Assembly (NCBI GenBank): GCA_015491865.1
Contig: WFVD01000001.1
Coordinates: 1-33,605, forward strand
Direction: 5' to 3'
Origin: Gammaproteobacteria bacterium
Lineage (GTDB): Bacteria > Pseudomonadota > Gammaproteobacteria > SZUA-140
DNA length: 33,605 nucleotides
The position numbers and the translations under genes were made by a program. The notes below the pieces were generated by a model, which did no database searches, had not been told where the DNA came from, and saw only the letters and a list, made by a program, of their open reading frames with translations. This document shows, piece by piece, positions 16,029-26,459 of the stretch (positions within the stretch are counted from its first letter, which is position 1; every line of letters begins with the position of its first letter).

Positions 16029-17189
16029 TTATATACCAGCAGCAGCGCGCAGTGCTTCGGCCTTGTCCGTTTTTTCCCAGGTGAAGTTCGGCTCTTCCCG
16101 GCCGAAATGTCCATAGGCGGCGGTTGCACGGTAGATTGGCCGTAGCAGGTTCAGCATCGCGATCAGCCCTTTGGGACGCAGGTCGAAATGTTCACGAACC
16201 AGCGCCACGATTCTGTTGTTTGAGATTTTTCCGGTACCGAAGGTTTCAACAGAGATAGAGGTGGGTTCGGCAACACCAATCGCATAAGAGACCTGAATCT
16301 CACAGCGATCTGCCAGCCCTGCGGCAACGATATTTTTTGCCACATAACGACCGGCATAAGCGGCAGAGCGATCAACCTTTGATGGGTCTTTGCCAGAGAA
16401 TGCGCCACCGCCATGACGCGCCATACCTCCATAGGTGTCGACGATGATCTTGCGACCGGTCAGCCCGCAGTCACCGACTGGGCCACCGACGACAAAACGG
16501 CCGGTTGGGTTAATATGGTACTGGGTCTCACTGTTTAGCCACTCGGGCGGTAGTATCGGTTTGATGATCTCATCCATGACCGCTTCACGCAGCGCCTCGG
16601 TGGTGATATCGGGGTTGTGCTGAGTTGAGAGCACGACCGCTTCGATACCGACCGGCCGGTGATCTTCATAACGGAAGGTGACCTGGCTCTTCGCATCTGG
16701 GCGTAGCCACGGCAATGTGCCGTTCTTGCGTACTTCTGCCTGGCGCTTGACCAGCTTGTGCGCGTAGTGGATGGGTGCGGGCATTAGCACATCGGTCTCG
16801 TTGCTGGCGTAGCCGAACATCAGGCCCTGGTCGCCCGCACCCTGTTCGTGGTCGTCAAACTCATCAACACCCTGCGCGATATCGGCAGACTGCTTGTCGA
16901 TGGAGGTGATAACGGCGCATGATTCCCAGTCAAACCCCATTTCAGAGCTGTTATAGCCGATCTCTTTAACCGTCTTACGTACGACATTCTGCATATCGAC
17001 CCAAGCGGAAGTGGTGATCTCGCCGGAGAGTATCACCATGCCGGTGTTGACCAGCGTTTCGCAGGCGACGCGTGCGAGTGGATCCTGCTCAAAAATTGCG
17101 TCGAGTACCGCGTCGGAGATCTGATCGGCAACCTTATCCGGGTGGCCTTCAGAAACAGATTCAGAAGTGAAGAGATGTGATGTTGTCAT
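16029..17189 (-). CDS. metK: S-adenosylmethionine synthetase
   Basis: A 386-residue methionine adenosyltransferase that makes SAM from methionine and ATP; active as a tetramer in the cytoplasm. Motifs include [21 protein letters not shown] (residues 9-29), [12 protein letters not shown] (about 116-127, substrate and ATP site) and [19 protein letters not shown] (about 260-278, P-loop-like phosphate site). The length matches E. coli MetK (384). The ATG follows a short purine-rich site. A good sigma-70 promoter lies about 100 bases upstream with an overlapping inverted repeat. It diverges from the thioredoxin-like gene and leads into the riboswitch-ahcY-metF block. Confidence 0.97.
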   Translation of the reverse strand: MTTSHLFTSESVSEGHPDKVADQISDAVLDAIFEQDPLARVACETLVNTGMVILSGEITTSAWVDMQNVVRKTVKEIGYNSSEMGFDWESCAVITSIDKQSADIAQGVDEFDDHEQGAGDQGLMFGYASNETDVLMPAPIHYAHKLVKRQAEVRKNGTLPWLRPDAKSQVTFRYEDHRPVGIEAVVLSTQHNPDITTEALREAVMDEIIKPILPPEWLNSETQYHINPTGRFVVGGPVGDCGLTGRKIIVDTYGGMARHGGGAFSGKDPSKVDRSAAYAGRYVAKNIVAAGLADRCEIQVSYAIGVAEPTSISVETFGTGKISNNRIVALVREHFDLRPKGLIAMLNLLRPIYRATAAYGHFGREEPNFTWEKTDKAEALRAAAGI

Positions 17190-17295
17190 GCCGCCCTCTT
17201 TAAATTATGGAAGAAATGCTGCAGGCTTTCGTCTGCCCGCAGTGTTTTCCTGTTCGCGAGAATGATTTGAGTTGATTAAGATCGAAAGTTTGGCG

Positions 17296-17324
17296 ATTGT
17301 AGCGGCTCGAAAACGGAATGTCAT
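17296..17324 (-). promoter_or_regulatory. metK: Sigma-70 promoter of metK
   Basis: On the minus strand ATGACA and TACAAT are separated by exactly 17 bases, each one mismatch from consensus. The predicted start near 17289 gives a leader of about 100 bases containing an 8-bp hairpin (CTGCGGGC/GCCTGCAG, about 17210-17233). Confidence 0.7.
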
Positions 17325-17349
17325 TAGCGGACCCAGCCCTATTCCGTTT
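17311..17349. promoter_or_regulatory. Inverted repeat overlapping the metK promoter (candidate operator)
   Basis: Perfect 9-bp arms AAACGGAAT (17311-17319) and ATTCCGTTT (17341-17349) are 21 bases apart. The first arm lies in the spacer of the metK promoter and touches its -35 box; the second is about 35 bases upstream of the -10 box of the divergent thioredoxin-like gene. A dimeric regulator bound here could affect both genes. The regulator is unknown. Confidence 0.5.
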
Positions 17350-17382
17350 CGGGCGGGGGTGTTTGGCTGCCGGCAGGCGACG

Positions 17383-17388
17383 TATAAT
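17383..17388 (+). promoter_or_regulatory. -10 box of the thioredoxin-like gene
   Basis: A perfect TATAAT lies 54 bases before the ATG of the plus-strand gene. No good -35 box is present at 16-18 bases, so the promoter may need an activator. Confidence 0.5.
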
Positions 17389-17442
17389 GGCTCGCAATAT
17401 CTGTTTTCTCTTCTGCAAGCTTAAATTTTAAGGATACAAGTT

Positions 17443-18003
17443 ATGGTCAGCCTTGAGACACCGTTATGTGATTTTGGTAAGCCAGCGATCGATTTTGATC
17501 TTCCCGGTGTCGATGGCAGGCGCTGGACGCTGGCCGATTGTCGTGGAAAAAATGGGCTGCTGGTGATGTTTATCTGCAATCACTGCCCCTATGTGATCGC
17601 CATTCGCGAGCGAATTGTGCGCGAAGCGCGAGCGCTACACCCTAAGGGAGTCAACTTTGTGGCGATTATGTCGAATGACCCGTCGGATTATCCCGAAGAC
17701 TCATTTGAAAACATGCAGCGGGTAGCGGCGGAGTTTGATTTCCCTTTTCCCTACTTATTAGATGAGACCCAGGCGGTGGCGAGGGCTTATGGGGCGATCT
17801 GCACTCCCGATTTCTTCGGCTATAATAGTCGCCTGGAGCTACAGTATCGTGGCAGGCTCGATGCCAGTCGTAAAGAGGCAGCGCCGGAGGGTGCGAGACG
17901 TGAGCTGTTCGAAGCGATGACACAGGTGGCCGAGAGCGGGATAGGGCCGCGAGAACAGATTCCGAGCATGGGGTGCTCAATCAAGTGGGTTTCCGCTGGA
18001 TAA
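17443..18003 (+). CDS. Thioredoxin-like/AhpC-TSA family thiol protein
   Basis: A 186-residue cytoplasmic protein of the thioredoxin-fold family often annotated as thioredoxin family protein or AhpC/TSA. The active site is CNHCPYV at residues 45-51, a CxxC motif placed after the strand GLLVMFI; a third cysteine occurs before the cis-proline loop (GAICTPDFF), and a fourth near the C-terminus (PSMGCSIKW). The last two are typical of this subfamily. There is no signal peptide, so it probably acts in cytoplasmic redox or peroxide handling. AAGGA lies upstream of the ATG. The gene is divergent from metK and separated by 450 bases from the next gene. Confidence 0.85.
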   Translation: MVSLETPLCDFGKPAIDFDLPGVDGRRWTLADCRGKNGLLVMFICNHCPYVIAIRERIVREARALHPKGVNFVAIMSNDPSDYPEDSFENMQRVAAEFDFPFPYLLDETQAVARAYGAICTPDFFGYNSRLELQYRGRLDASRKEAAPEGARRELFEAMTQVAESGIGPREQIPSMGCSIKWVSAG

Positions 18004-18456
18004 ATGTGGTTCCTGGTCGGTTGTTGCAATTCACTCAGGTGAGGGCGGGGTAAGGCAAAAGCGGCCGAAGAAAGCGTAGCTTACTGAGAAACATGGTTGT
18101 TTTGAGACAGGTTTTCACGCCGAAGCGTGCCGACTGAGCCGAATGGCAACATCCTGCTAACGAGTCAATCGCACCGCTAAAGGGGATCAGTCATAAAAGA
18201 AGGTGCACGAGTCGTCTCTGTTTGATTTTATCTTGTTGTTATTTCAGATGTTTTTCTTTCTTAAGTGATTAGCTATTGCCGAACAGGCGCGGGTAGGCGA
18301 AAATAGCGGGTTCTTGTTGCAGGCTATATCCGTTGGAATTAAGTGATTGAGCCGCTTGGTATTTGACTTTGCTTCTCACGGGGAGAGTCGTTTCATCTGT
18401 TCTGGAACGATCCGCAGAGAGTTAAGAAACTAGAACCATAAATTTTAAGGACTGGG
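18004..18456 (+). other. 453-base gene-free region before the carbon-metabolism block
   Basis: No coding region, tRNA or clear terminator was found. It contains a perfect 5-bp CACGC/GCGTG stem with a CGAA loop (18117-18130), a possible 14-codon reading frame at 18093-18137 with no ribosome site, and a 10-bp direct repeat TTAAGTGATT at 18261-18270 and 18339-18348. The sequence just before the next ATG (TAAATTTTAAGGA) repeats the one before the thioredoxin-like gene. It is long enough for a regulated promoter or a small RNA controlling the downstream genes. Confidence 0.5.
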
Positions 18457-19293
18457 ATGCGTCACCCTCCGGTAGTGTTAGGTATTGTGGGTAAACCAGT
18501 GGCTGAAAGAGAGGCGCTGGCGGCAGGCGTTGCCCGGCTGCTGGGCGGTGTGCAGCGCGTAGCCCGGGTATCGACAGGAGATTATCGGAAATTTAACCGT
18601 GCGGATGGGGTTAAAGAGGCGGTGACAGCAGCGCACCCGACGGGGCTCTGGCTGGATATTGTGGCGCAGCATTTAGGATTGTTAAAGCGTGGTGAGGCGG
18701 TGTTACGCCCCACCTACAATCGACAGCGCGATGCCTTTGAACCCGCCGCCTATGTTGAACCGCGCCCGTTTGTGATTGTTGATGGTGAACTCGGTTTTTT
18801 TACGCAAGGGTTGCGTAATAGTCTGGATATAAGGGTTTTTTACAGCTCTGATGAGTCTGTTGCGGAGTGGCAAGGGTCGCTCGCTAGCGACGCAACGGCC
18901 TATGTGGAGTCGCAGCGGAAATGGGCCGATCTGGTGGTTGAGTCACTGCCAGCGGGTAGCGCAAACGGGAAAAAGGGGGTGGGCCTGACATTGCGCCCGA
19001 CACTACCGTACCTCGAACTGGAGGCGTTAATCTCGGCAGTGAACGAGCCGACCGCCATGCGGCTGGAGTTGGCGCGAGACATGGGCTTGCCGGTGGATCG
19101 GGTGGTGATTGATGGGGCGATTAGCCGTCAGGCGGCGGCCTCTTTTAAGAAGCGCCTAGTTGCGGAAATAGCTGCCGATTATCGGCATGGTGCAGCTGAA
19201 TCAGCCCTCAATGAGGCGAAAAATGGCGCTGAGTCACTTGTATTGACTCAGCTGCTGGTGACACTGTTCGTGCTGAAAATCGCGAGCGGTTAG
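18457..19293 (+). CDS. Phosphoribulokinase-like protein lacking P-loop and lid (probable pseudoenzyme)
   Basis: A 278-residue protein whose fold signature is that of the phosphoribulokinase/uridine kinase family: LDIVAQHLGLLKRGEAVLRPTYNRQRDAFEPAAYVEPRPFVIVDGELGF aligns with the family's EQHL...PVYNH...EPR.FVIVEG region, and QRKWADLVV with the conserved QR.WAD. The family P-loop (G..GDS..GKTT) reads GIVGKPVAEREA at residues 9-20, so the glycine, lysine and threonines that hold ATP are gone. The DDYHRYDR motif is GDYRKFNR (41-48). The basic lid segment that normally precedes EAFI.PQR is missing about 20 residues. The frame is intact, AAGGA lies seven bases before the ATG, and it directly precedes tkt. 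Catalysis seems unlikely; a binding or regulatory role is inferred. Confidence 0.75.
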   Translation: MRHPPVVLGIVGKPVAEREALAAGVARLLGGVQRVARVSTGDYRKFNRADGVKEAVTAAHPTGLWLDIVAQHLGLLKRGEAVLRPTYNRQRDAFEPAAYVEPRPFVIVDGELGFFTQGLRNSLDIRVFYSSDESVAEWQGSLASDATAYVESQRKWADLVVESLPAGSANGKKGVGLTLRPTLPYLELEALISAVNEPTAMRLELARDMGLPVDRVVIDGAISRQAAASFKKRLVAEIAADYRHGAAESALNEAKNGAESLVLTQLLVTLFVLKIASG

Positions 19294-19372
19294 CAAAGAA
19301 TTGACAGGGTATCGATAGCGCAGGCATCGGTGCTGTTACAGATTTTATTTTTGATATAGACAGGAGAAAGCA

Positions 19373-21361
19373 ATGCCATCTCGTAGAGATCTAGCAAATG
19401 CGATACGTGCTCTGAGCATGGACGCAGTACAAAAAGCCAAATCTGGCCACCCCGGAGCACCGATGGGGATGGCGGATATCGCTGAAGTTCTGTGGAACGA
19501 CCACATGAAATATAATCCAACCAATGCCAAATGGGCTGATCGTGATCGTTTTGTGCTTTCAAACGGCCACGGCTCTATGCTGATCTACTCGCTACTTCAT
19601 CTGTCAGGTTTTGATCTAAGCATGGAAGATATCAAGAACTTCCGTCAGCTACACGCCAGGACAGCAGGTCACCCTGAGTACGGTTATGCCGACGGCATCG
19701 AAACCACTACTGGTCCTCTTGGTCAGGGCATCACCAATGCCGTTGGTATGGCGATTGCCGAGCGCACCCTGGCGGCACAGTTTAACAAGCCAGGTCACGA
19801 CATCGTTGATCACCACACCTATGTATTTATGGGTGACGGTTGCTTGATGGAAGGGCTTTCTCATGAAGCTTGTGCGATGGCGGGTACTTTGGGCTTGGGC
19901 AAGCTGATCGCATTCTGGGATGACAATGACATCTCTATCGATGGGCATATCAGTGACTGGATGGAGAAAGATGTGCCGGGGCGCTTCAACTCTTACGACT
20001 GGCATGTGATTCCAGATGTGGATGGCCATGACGCCGACGCCATCAGTGCTGCTATTGCTGAAGCAAAATCGGTCACTGATAAGCCGACGTTGATCTGTAC
20101 GCGCACCATCATCGGTTTTGGTTCGCCAAATCTTAAGGGAACGCATGACTGCCACGGCGCACCACTGGGTGAAGAGGAAATCGCCGCAACACGCAAGGAG
20201 CTGGGCTGGACGGCTGCTCCTTTTGAAATCCCTGCAGAGATCTATGCCGGCTGGGACCATAAAGCGCAGGGTGCTGCGGATGAAGCTTCGTGGGACGCTA
20301 AATTTGAAGCCTATCAGGCGGCCTTTCCGGCGGAAGCAGCTGAGTTTATTCGCCGTATGTCTGGTGAGCTGCCAGCAAACTTTACCGTTGAGATGGATAA
20401 ATTCATCGCTAAGACACAGGAGGAGATGCCCAACATCGCGTCTCGGAAAGCCTCTCAGAATGCGATTGAAGCGATGGGGCCACTGCTGCCAGAGATGTTC
20501 GGCGGCTCTGCTGACCTGACAGGTTCTAACCTGACCAACTGGTCTGGCACCGTCAAAGTAACGCCTGAAAACGCTAATGGTAACTATATTTCATGGGGTG
20601 TGCGTGAGTTTGGTATGGCGCACATGATGAACGGTATGGTGCTGCATGGTGGTTTCAAGGTTTATGGTGCTACCTTCTTTATGTTCATGGAGTTCATGCG
20701 CAATGCACTGCGTATGTCTGCGCTGATGAAGATCGGCACCATCTATGTTTACACCCATGACTCAATTGGTCTGGGTGAAGATGGTCCGACCCATCAGCCG
20801 GTGGAACAGTTGGCAACCATGCGTGTGATTCCGGGTTTCCAGACATGGCGTGCTTGTGATGCAGTTGAGTCAGCCGTTTCGTGGAAAGTCGCGATGTTAC
20901 GTGGCGATGCACCGACTGCGCTGGTTTTCTCTCGTCAAGCCCTGATACCGATGGCACGTACAGCAGATCAGGTCGCCAACATTGAGAAGGGTGGTTACGT
21001 GTTGAAAGATTGTGAAGGCGCACCCGATGTGATCTTTATCGCCACCGGCTCAGAGGTAGGGCTGGCGGTTGAGGCGGCTGAAGTGATGGATGCCAACGTG
21101 CGCGTTGTCTCGATGCCATCTACCTGTGCATTTGATACACAGGATCAGGCCTACAGAGATTCGGTGCTGATACCTGGCGTGAAACGTGTTGCGATCGAAG
21201 CGGGCGTAGATCAGTCGTGGTACAAATACGTGGGTCTTGATGGCGCAACTGTCTGCATGAAATCTTTTGGTGAATCTGCCCCTGCCGGCGACCTCTTTAA
21301 AGAGTTCGGTTTCACGGTAGAGAACGTGGTCGCGACTGCAAACGCAGTGCTGGGTAAATAA
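19373..21361 (+). CDS. tkt: Transketolase
   Basis: A 662-residue transketolase that moves two-carbon units between sugar phosphates using thiamine diphosphate, in the Calvin and pentose phosphate cycles. The thiamine-binding GDG...N motif is visible ([32 protein letters not shown], about 154-185), as are the substrate-binding [16 protein letters not shown] near 25-40 and [21 protein letters not shown] around 460-480. The length is typical (E. coli 663). AGGAG lies eight bases before the ATG. It is the first conventional enzyme of the tkt-gap-pgk-pyk-fba block and follows the kinase-like gene by 79 bases. Confidence 0.96.
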   Translation: MPSRRDLANAIRALSMDAVQKAKSGHPGAPMGMADIAEVLWNDHMKYNPTNAKWADRDRFVLSNGHGSMLIYSLLHLSGFDLSMEDIKNFRQLHARTAGHPEYGYADGIETTTGPLGQGITNAVGMAIAERTLAAQFNKPGHDIVDHHTYVFMGDGCLMEGLSHEACAMAGTLGLGKLIAFWDDNDISIDGHISDWMEKDVPGRFNSYDWHVIPDVDGHDADAISAAIAEAKSVTDKPTLICTRTIIGFGSPNLKGTHDCHGAPLGEEEIAATRKELGWTAAPFEIPAEIYAGWDHKAQGAADEASWDAKFEAYQAAFPAEAAEFIRRMSGELPANFTVEMDKFIAKTQEEMPNIASRKASQNAIEAMGPLLPEMFGGSADLTGSNLTNWSGTVKVTPENANGNYISWGVREFGMAHMMNGMVLHGGFKVYGATFFMFMEFMRNALRMSALMKIGTIYVYTHDSIGLGEDGPTHQPVEQLATMRVIPGFQTWRACDAVESAVSWKVAMLRGDAPTALVFSRQALIPMARTADQVANIEKGGYVLKDCEGAPDVIFIATGSEVGLAVEAAEVMDANVRVVSMPSTCAFDTQDQAYRDSVLIPGVKRVAIEAGVDQSWYKYVGLDGATVCMKSFGESAPAGDLFKEFGFTVENVVATANAVLGK

Positions 21362-21372
21362 CTTAATTATCA

Positions 21373-21407
21373 GGTTGCAGCCTCGGTCTATGGTCGAGAC
21401 TGTAACC
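21373..21407 (+). other. Hairpin in the tkt-gap spacer
   Basis: A 13-bp imperfect stem (21373-21385 with 21395-21407, one G-U and one mismatch) with a 9-base loop lies shortly after the tkt stop codon. No T run follows directly. It may set the relative mRNA stability of tkt and gap or cause partial termination. Confidence 0.5.
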
Positions 21408-21443
21408 CACAAGTTTCGTTTTACACTTTTAGGAGAATGATGA

Positions 21444-22445
<1,002 letters not shown>

Positions 22446-22539
22446 GGGTAAAGGCAGAGGGAAAAGAGAAAAGGGATTGAGGAGGCGGGTTATGCCCGTC
22501 TCCCTTCTTATTTATTCTTGCATCTTTACCCTTTTCCCT
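22446..22539. repeat. Hairpin-forming purine/pyrimidine-armed repeat between gap and pgk
   Basis: The element starts right after the gap stop codon. Outer ends GGGTAAAG (22446-22453) and CTTTACCC (22524-22531) are perfect inverted repeats, the arms are purine- then pyrimidine-rich, and the centre is a 9-bp stem (22481-22489 with 22495-22503, one G-U) with a 5-base loop. Start and end sequences match the copy at 14266-14369. It occupies an in-operon gap, so it may modulate read-through into pgk. Confidence 0.65.
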
Positions 22540-22605
22540 GATTTTCAGAGAGATTTGCTGAGAGACAGACTCTCACCAAACTTTTCGAAACCTTAGGAGA
22601 TATCA

Positions 22606-23781
22606 ATGTCAGTAATCAAAATGACCGACCTGGATCTGGCAGGTAAGCGTGTGTTAATTCGTCAGGATCTGAATGTGCCGCTGAAAGAGGGCGCAGTTTC
22701 GGATGACACCCGCATTCGCGCATCATTACCGACCATTCAGAAAGCGCTGGAAGGTGGCGCGAAGGTGATGATTATGTCGCATCTTGGGCGGCCTACCGAA
22801 GGCGAGTGCTCCGATGAGTATTCGTTGGCGCCAGTCGCTGCTTACATGGGTGAGCTACTGGGGCGCGATGTTAAGCTGGTTAAAGCGTACCTGAATGGTG
22901 TCGAGCTGGCTGATGGCGAAGTGGCGATTCTGGAAAATGTACGTTTCAATGCGGGTGAAAAGAAAAATGATGATGCGCTTGCTAAACAGTACGCAGCACT
23001 ATGTGATGTGTTTGTAATGGATGCGTTTGGTACTGCGCATCGCGCACAGGCATCAACGCATGGTGTCTCTAAATTTGCACCGACAGCCTGTGCTGGCCCA
23101 CTGCTGGCTGGTGAGCTGGAAGCGCTGGGCAAAGCGCTAGACAACCCGGCACGACCAATGGTTGCAATCGTCGGAGGCTCGAAGGTTTCAACCAAACTGA
23201 CCGTGCTGGAGTCGCTTTCCAGAATTGTCGATCAACTGATTGTCGGCGGCGGGATCGCAAACACGTTTATTGCTGCAGCAGGATACAATGTTGGCAAATC
23301 TCTGTATGAAGCGGATCTGGTTGAGACGGCAAAAAAACTGACGGCCGATGCACAGGCGCGTGGTGGTGATATCCCGGTTCCTGCTGATGTTGTATGTGCG
23401 AAAGAGTTTTCTGAAAGCGCGGCTGCAGAGCTGAAAAATGCATCAGATGTTGCTGATGATGACATGATCTTTGATATTGGCCCTGAAAGCGCAAAAGAGC
23501 TGGCCGAAATTTTGAAGAATGCAGGTACCATCGTCTGGAACGGCCCTGTTGGTGTGTTTGAGTTTGATCAGTTTGGAGAAGGAACCAGAGCGATTGCAAA
23601 TGCAATTGCCGAGAGCCCTGCATTTTCAATTGCAGGCGGTGGCGATACACTGGCTGCTGTTTCGAAGTATGGGATTGCCGATAAGGTGTCGTATATTTCA
23701 ACCGGTGGTGGCGCATTTCTCGAATTCCTGGAGGGCAAAAAACTGCCTGCTGTTGAGATTCTGGAAGAGCGCGCTAAGTAA
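22606..23781 (+). CDS. pgk: Phosphoglycerate kinase
   Basis: A 391-residue phosphoglycerate kinase, transferring phosphate between 1,3-bisphosphoglycerate and ADP or the reverse. N-terminal [11 protein letters not shown] (residues 19-29), [10 protein letters not shown] (about 58-67), the hinge [15 protein letters not shown] and the C-terminal nucleotide site ([14 protein letters not shown] and [20 protein letters not shown]) are all present; the usual DFNVP is DLNVP here, so the substrate-loop asparagine is kept and phenylalanine is leucine. AGGAG lies upstream of the ATG. It sits between gap and pyk in the carbon block. Confidence 0.96.
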   Translation: MSVIKMTDLDLAGKRVLIRQDLNVPLKEGAVSDDTRIRASLPTIQKALEGGAKVMIMSHLGRPTEGECSDEYSLAPVAAYMGELLGRDVKLVKAYLNGVELADGEVAILENVRFNAGEKKNDDALAKQYAALCDVFVMDAFGTAHRAQASTHGVSKFAPTACAGPLLAGELEALGKALDNPARPMVAIVGGSKVSTKLTVLESLSRIVDQLIVGGGIANTFIAAAGYNVGKSLYEADLVETAKKLTADAQARGGDIPVPADVVCAKEFSESAAAELKNASDVADDDMIFDIGPESAKELAEILKNAGTIVWNGPVGVFEFDQFGEGTRAIANAIAESPAFSIAGGGDTLAAVSKYGIADKVSYISTGGGAFLEFLEGKKLPAVEILEERAK

Positions 23782-23796
23782 TTGTTGAAAATATAT

Positions 23797-23820
23797 AGGG
23801 GTCAGGTGGCCCCTGTTTTT
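23797..23820 (+). terminator. Weak intrinsic terminator between pgk and pyk
   Basis: A 5-bp AGGGG/CCCCT stem with an 8-base loop is followed by five T residues at 23816-23820. The stem is short, so partial termination or attenuation between pgk and pyk is more likely than a full stop. Confidence 0.5.
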
Positions 23821-23845
23821 AAATCGATATCTAGGAGAAGATAAG

Positions 23846-25270
23846 TTGCGCAGAACTAAAATTGTCGCAACTCTAGGGCCGGCAACTGACGACCTTAAAG
23901 TTTTGGAATCACTGGTCGTGGCTGGTGTTGATGTTGTGCGTCTGAATTTTTCTCACGGATCTTTTGAAGAGCAAAAGTTTCGTGCAGACAATATTAGAAT
24001 CCTGGCAGAAAAACACGGCAGAGCGATTGGCGTGCTGGTTGACCTGCAGGGGCCGAAGATCCGTACCTGTAAATTCAAGGAAGGCAAAGTCAACCTGGTT
24101 GAGGGTGATACCTTTATTCTTGATGCAGCGCTCGGTGATGAGGATGGTACAAATGAGCGAGTGGGGCTGACCTATAAACAGTTGCCGAACGATGTCTCCC
24201 CGGGAAATACCTTGCTGCTTGATGATGGCAGAATGGTGCTGGAGGTAACAGCAGTGAAAGGTGCCGAAGTTCATACTAAGGTGATGCACACCGGCCCATT
24301 GTCTAATAATAAAGGGATAAATCTGCAAGGTGGTGGTCTTTCTGCGCCAGCTTTAACGGAAAAAGATAAAATTGACATCGTTTCTGCGGCGAAAATCGAT
24401 GCTGATTTTGTTGCGGTCTCGTTTCCGCGTACAGCAGCGGATGTTAATGAGTGTCGGCGTCTACTTCATGAGGCGGGTGGTTCAGCGGCCATCGTTTCCA
24501 AGATAGAGCGCGCTGAGGCGCTGGAAGTGATCGATGAAATCATCGAAGCATCGGAGGTGATCATGGTTGCCCGCGGTGATCTCGGCGTTGAAGTGGGGGA
24601 TGCTGAGTTGCCCGCGATCCAGAAAGATCTCATCAAGCGGGCTCGTGCGATGGATCGGGTCGTGATCACAGCCACACAGATGATGGAATCGATGATTGAA
24701 AACCCAATCCCGACACGCGCCGAAGTGTTCGATGTTGCGAATGCTGTGCTTGATGGCACGGATGCGGTGATGTTATCCGGCGAAACGGCTGCGGGGAAAT
24801 ATCCTGCAAAGGTCGTAGAAGCGATGGGGCGTATCTGCGAAGAAGCAGAAAAACAACGGACCACTCGCGTTTCTGATCATCGTGTTGACCTCACCTTTGA
24901 ACGCTCAGACGAGGCCATTGCCATGGCGACAATGTATACCGCCAATCACCTCGATGTGGACGGTATTGCAGCATTGACAGAGTCGGGTTCTACGCCATTA
25001 TGGATGTCACGCATTAGCTCCGGCCTGCCAATTTATGCACTGACACGTAGTCATAAAACTAAAAGACGCATGACGATGTATCGTGGTGTCTATCCGATGA
25101 GTATCAATATTGATGAGGTTAAGCAGTATCAGCTTAGCGCGCATGCACAGAAAGTGTTGCTGGAGCGTGGCGTGGTAAAGAGTGGTGATCTGATTATTAT
25201 CACAAAAGGCGACAAGGTCGGTGTTGATGGTGGTACTAATTCAATGAAGATTGTTCGTATCGGGGGTTGA
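23846..25270 (+). CDS. pyk: Pyruvate kinase
   Basis: A 474-residue pyruvate kinase converting phosphoenolpyruvate and ADP to pyruvate and ATP. The start is a TTG with AGGAG eight bases upstream; the resulting N-terminus MRRTKIVATLGP matches the family exactly, so the TTG is well supported. Other motifs are RLNFSHGS (residues 33-40), the phosphate-transfer lysine in VSKIERAEAL (about 217-226), MVARGDLGVE and ITATQMMESMI. Its place inside an otherwise reversible sugar-phosphate block shows that the block also serves lower glycolysis. The rare start codon may keep expression below its neighbours. Confidence 0.95.
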   Translation: MRRTKIVATLGPATDDLKVLESLVVAGVDVVRLNFSHGSFEEQKFRADNIRILAEKHGRAIGVLVDLQGPKIRTCKFKEGKVNLVEGDTFILDAALGDEDGTNERVGLTYKQLPNDVSPGNTLLLDDGRMVLEVTAVKGAEVHTKVMHTGPLSNNKGINLQGGGLSAPALTEKDKIDIVSAAKIDADFVAVSFPRTAADVNECRRLLHEAGGSAAIVSKIERAEALEVIDEIIEASEVIMVARGDLGVEVGDAELPAIQKDLIKRARAMDRVVITATQMMESMIENPIPTRAEVFDVANAVLDGTDAVMLSGETAAGKYPAKVVEAMGRICEEAEKQRTTRVSDHRVDLTFERSDEAIAMATMYTANHLDVDGIAALTESGSTPLWMSRISSGLPIYALTRSHKTKRRMTMYRGVYPMSINIDEVKQYQLSAHAQKVLLERGVVKSGDLIIITKGDKVGVDGGTNSMKIVRIGG

Positions 25271-25347
25271 TCATTTTAGATCTCCCCGCTATAACGTGTT
25301 AAAAATTCTAAAACTCAAATAAACTTAAATAAACAGGAGAAACAGAG

Positions 25348-26385
25348 ATGGCTTTGATTTCACTACGCCAGTTACTGGATCATGCAGCAGAAAATGGTTA
25401 CGGTATGCCTGCATTCAATGTCAATAATATGGAACAGGTTCACGCAATCATGCAGGCAGCTGATGCAGTGGACTCGCCCGTTATCATGCAGGGTTCTGCA
25501 GGCGCTCGCGCTTATGCAGGTGAGCCATTCCTGCGTCATCTGATCTCTGCTGCTGTTGAACAGTACCCACACATTCCGGTGGTCATGCATCAGGATCACG
25601 GCTCCGAGCCGGCAGTCTGCCTGCGCTCTATCCAGTCCGGTTTTTCATCGGTCATGATGGATGGTTCATTAGAAGCCGATATGAAAACACCCTCTTCTTT
25701 TGAATATAACGTTAACGTTACCAGAACAGTTGTTGATATGGCGCACGCTGGTGGTGTCTCTGTTGAAGGTGAGCTGGGCTGTCTGGGGTCACTTGAGACT
25801 GGTGAAATGGGTGAGGAAGATGGACATGGTGCAGAAGGGAAGTTAGATCTTGATATGCTGCTGACAGACCCGCAGGAAGCGAAAGATTTCGTTGAGCAGA
25901 CTAATGTTGATGCACTGGCGATCGCTATTGGCACCTCTCATGGCGCTTATAAATTCACCAGCAAGCCTACCGGTGAAGTGCTGCGAATTGATCGCATCAA
26001 AGAGATCCATCAGGTGATCCCGAATACCCATCTGGTGATGCACGGCTCTTCTTCTGTGCCTCAGGAGTGGTTAGAGATTATCAACAACTACGGCGGCGAC
26101 ATGGGGCAGACCTATGGTGTACCGGTTGAAGAGATCGTTGAAGGCATCAAACATGGTGTGCGCAAGGTTAACATCGATACAGATCTGCGCATGGCATCGA
26201 CTGGTGCGGTACGCAAGTTCCTTGCGGAGAACCCTGCGAACTTTGATCCGCGTAAATTCCTTAAGGAGTCTACGGCGGCGATGTCTGCTATTTGTAAGGC
26301 GCGTTTCGAAGCGTTTGGTTGCGCTGGTCAGGCTGCAAAGATTACACCGAAATCGCTAGAAAAGATGATCGATTTTTATAAATAA
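25348..26385 (+). CDS. fba: Fructose-bisphosphate aldolase, class II (Calvin-cycle subtype)
   Basis: A 345-residue zinc-dependent aldolase that joins or splits fructose 1,6-bisphosphate; related enzymes also make sedoheptulose 1,7-bisphosphate. Metal ligands lie in VMHQDHG (His81 and His84) and further on in GTSHGAYKF and [11 protein letters not shown]. The length and the segment [24 protein letters not shown] fit the class IIB 'Calvin cycle subtype', although members also occur in heterotrophs. AGGAG lies before the ATG. It is the last gene of the block and is followed by a strong terminator, convergent with galU. Confidence 0.95.
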   Translation: MALISLRQLLDHAAENGYGMPAFNVNNMEQVHAIMQAADAVDSPVIMQGSAGARAYAGEPFLRHLISAAVEQYPHIPVVMHQDHGSEPAVCLRSIQSGFSSVMMDGSLEADMKTPSSFEYNVNVTRTVVDMAHAGGVSVEGELGCLGSLETGEMGEEDGHGAEGKLDLDMLLTDPQEAKDFVEQTNVDALAIAIGTSHGAYKFTSKPTGEVLRIDRIKEIHQVIPNTHLVMHGSSSVPQEWLEIINNYGGDMGQTYGVPVEEIVEGIKHGVRKVNIDTDLRMASTGAVRKFLAENPANFDPRKFLKESTAAMSAICKARFEAFGCAGQAAKITPKSLEKMIDFYK

Positions 26386-26407
26386 GACCAATCGATCTTG
26401 TTATAAG

Positions 26408-26443
26408 GCCGCCGCATTGCAGAAGTAATGCGGCGGCTTTTTT
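26408..26443 (+). terminator. Intrinsic terminator after fba
   Basis: A perfect 11-bp GCCGCCGCATT/AATGCGGCGGC stem with an 8-base loop is followed by six T residues. It is a textbook terminator ending the tkt-to-fba transcript and shielding the convergent galU. Confidence 0.95.
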
Positions 26444-26459
26444 AATGGTGAGTAGTGAT

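Noticed and set aside
18093-18137. A 14-codon reading frame in the intergenic region
   Set aside because: There is no ribosome site and no sign of conservation; it is too short to support as a gene.
18457-18520. A frameshift hiding a normal P-loop in the kinase-like gene
   Set aside because: Reading the bases in the other two frames does not produce a GxxGKT/S motif at the expected place, and the flanking family motifs are in one continuous frame.
19649-20260. A 203-codon minus-strand open frame inside tkt
   Set aside because: It is fully contained in the conserved transketolase gene and has no independent start signals.
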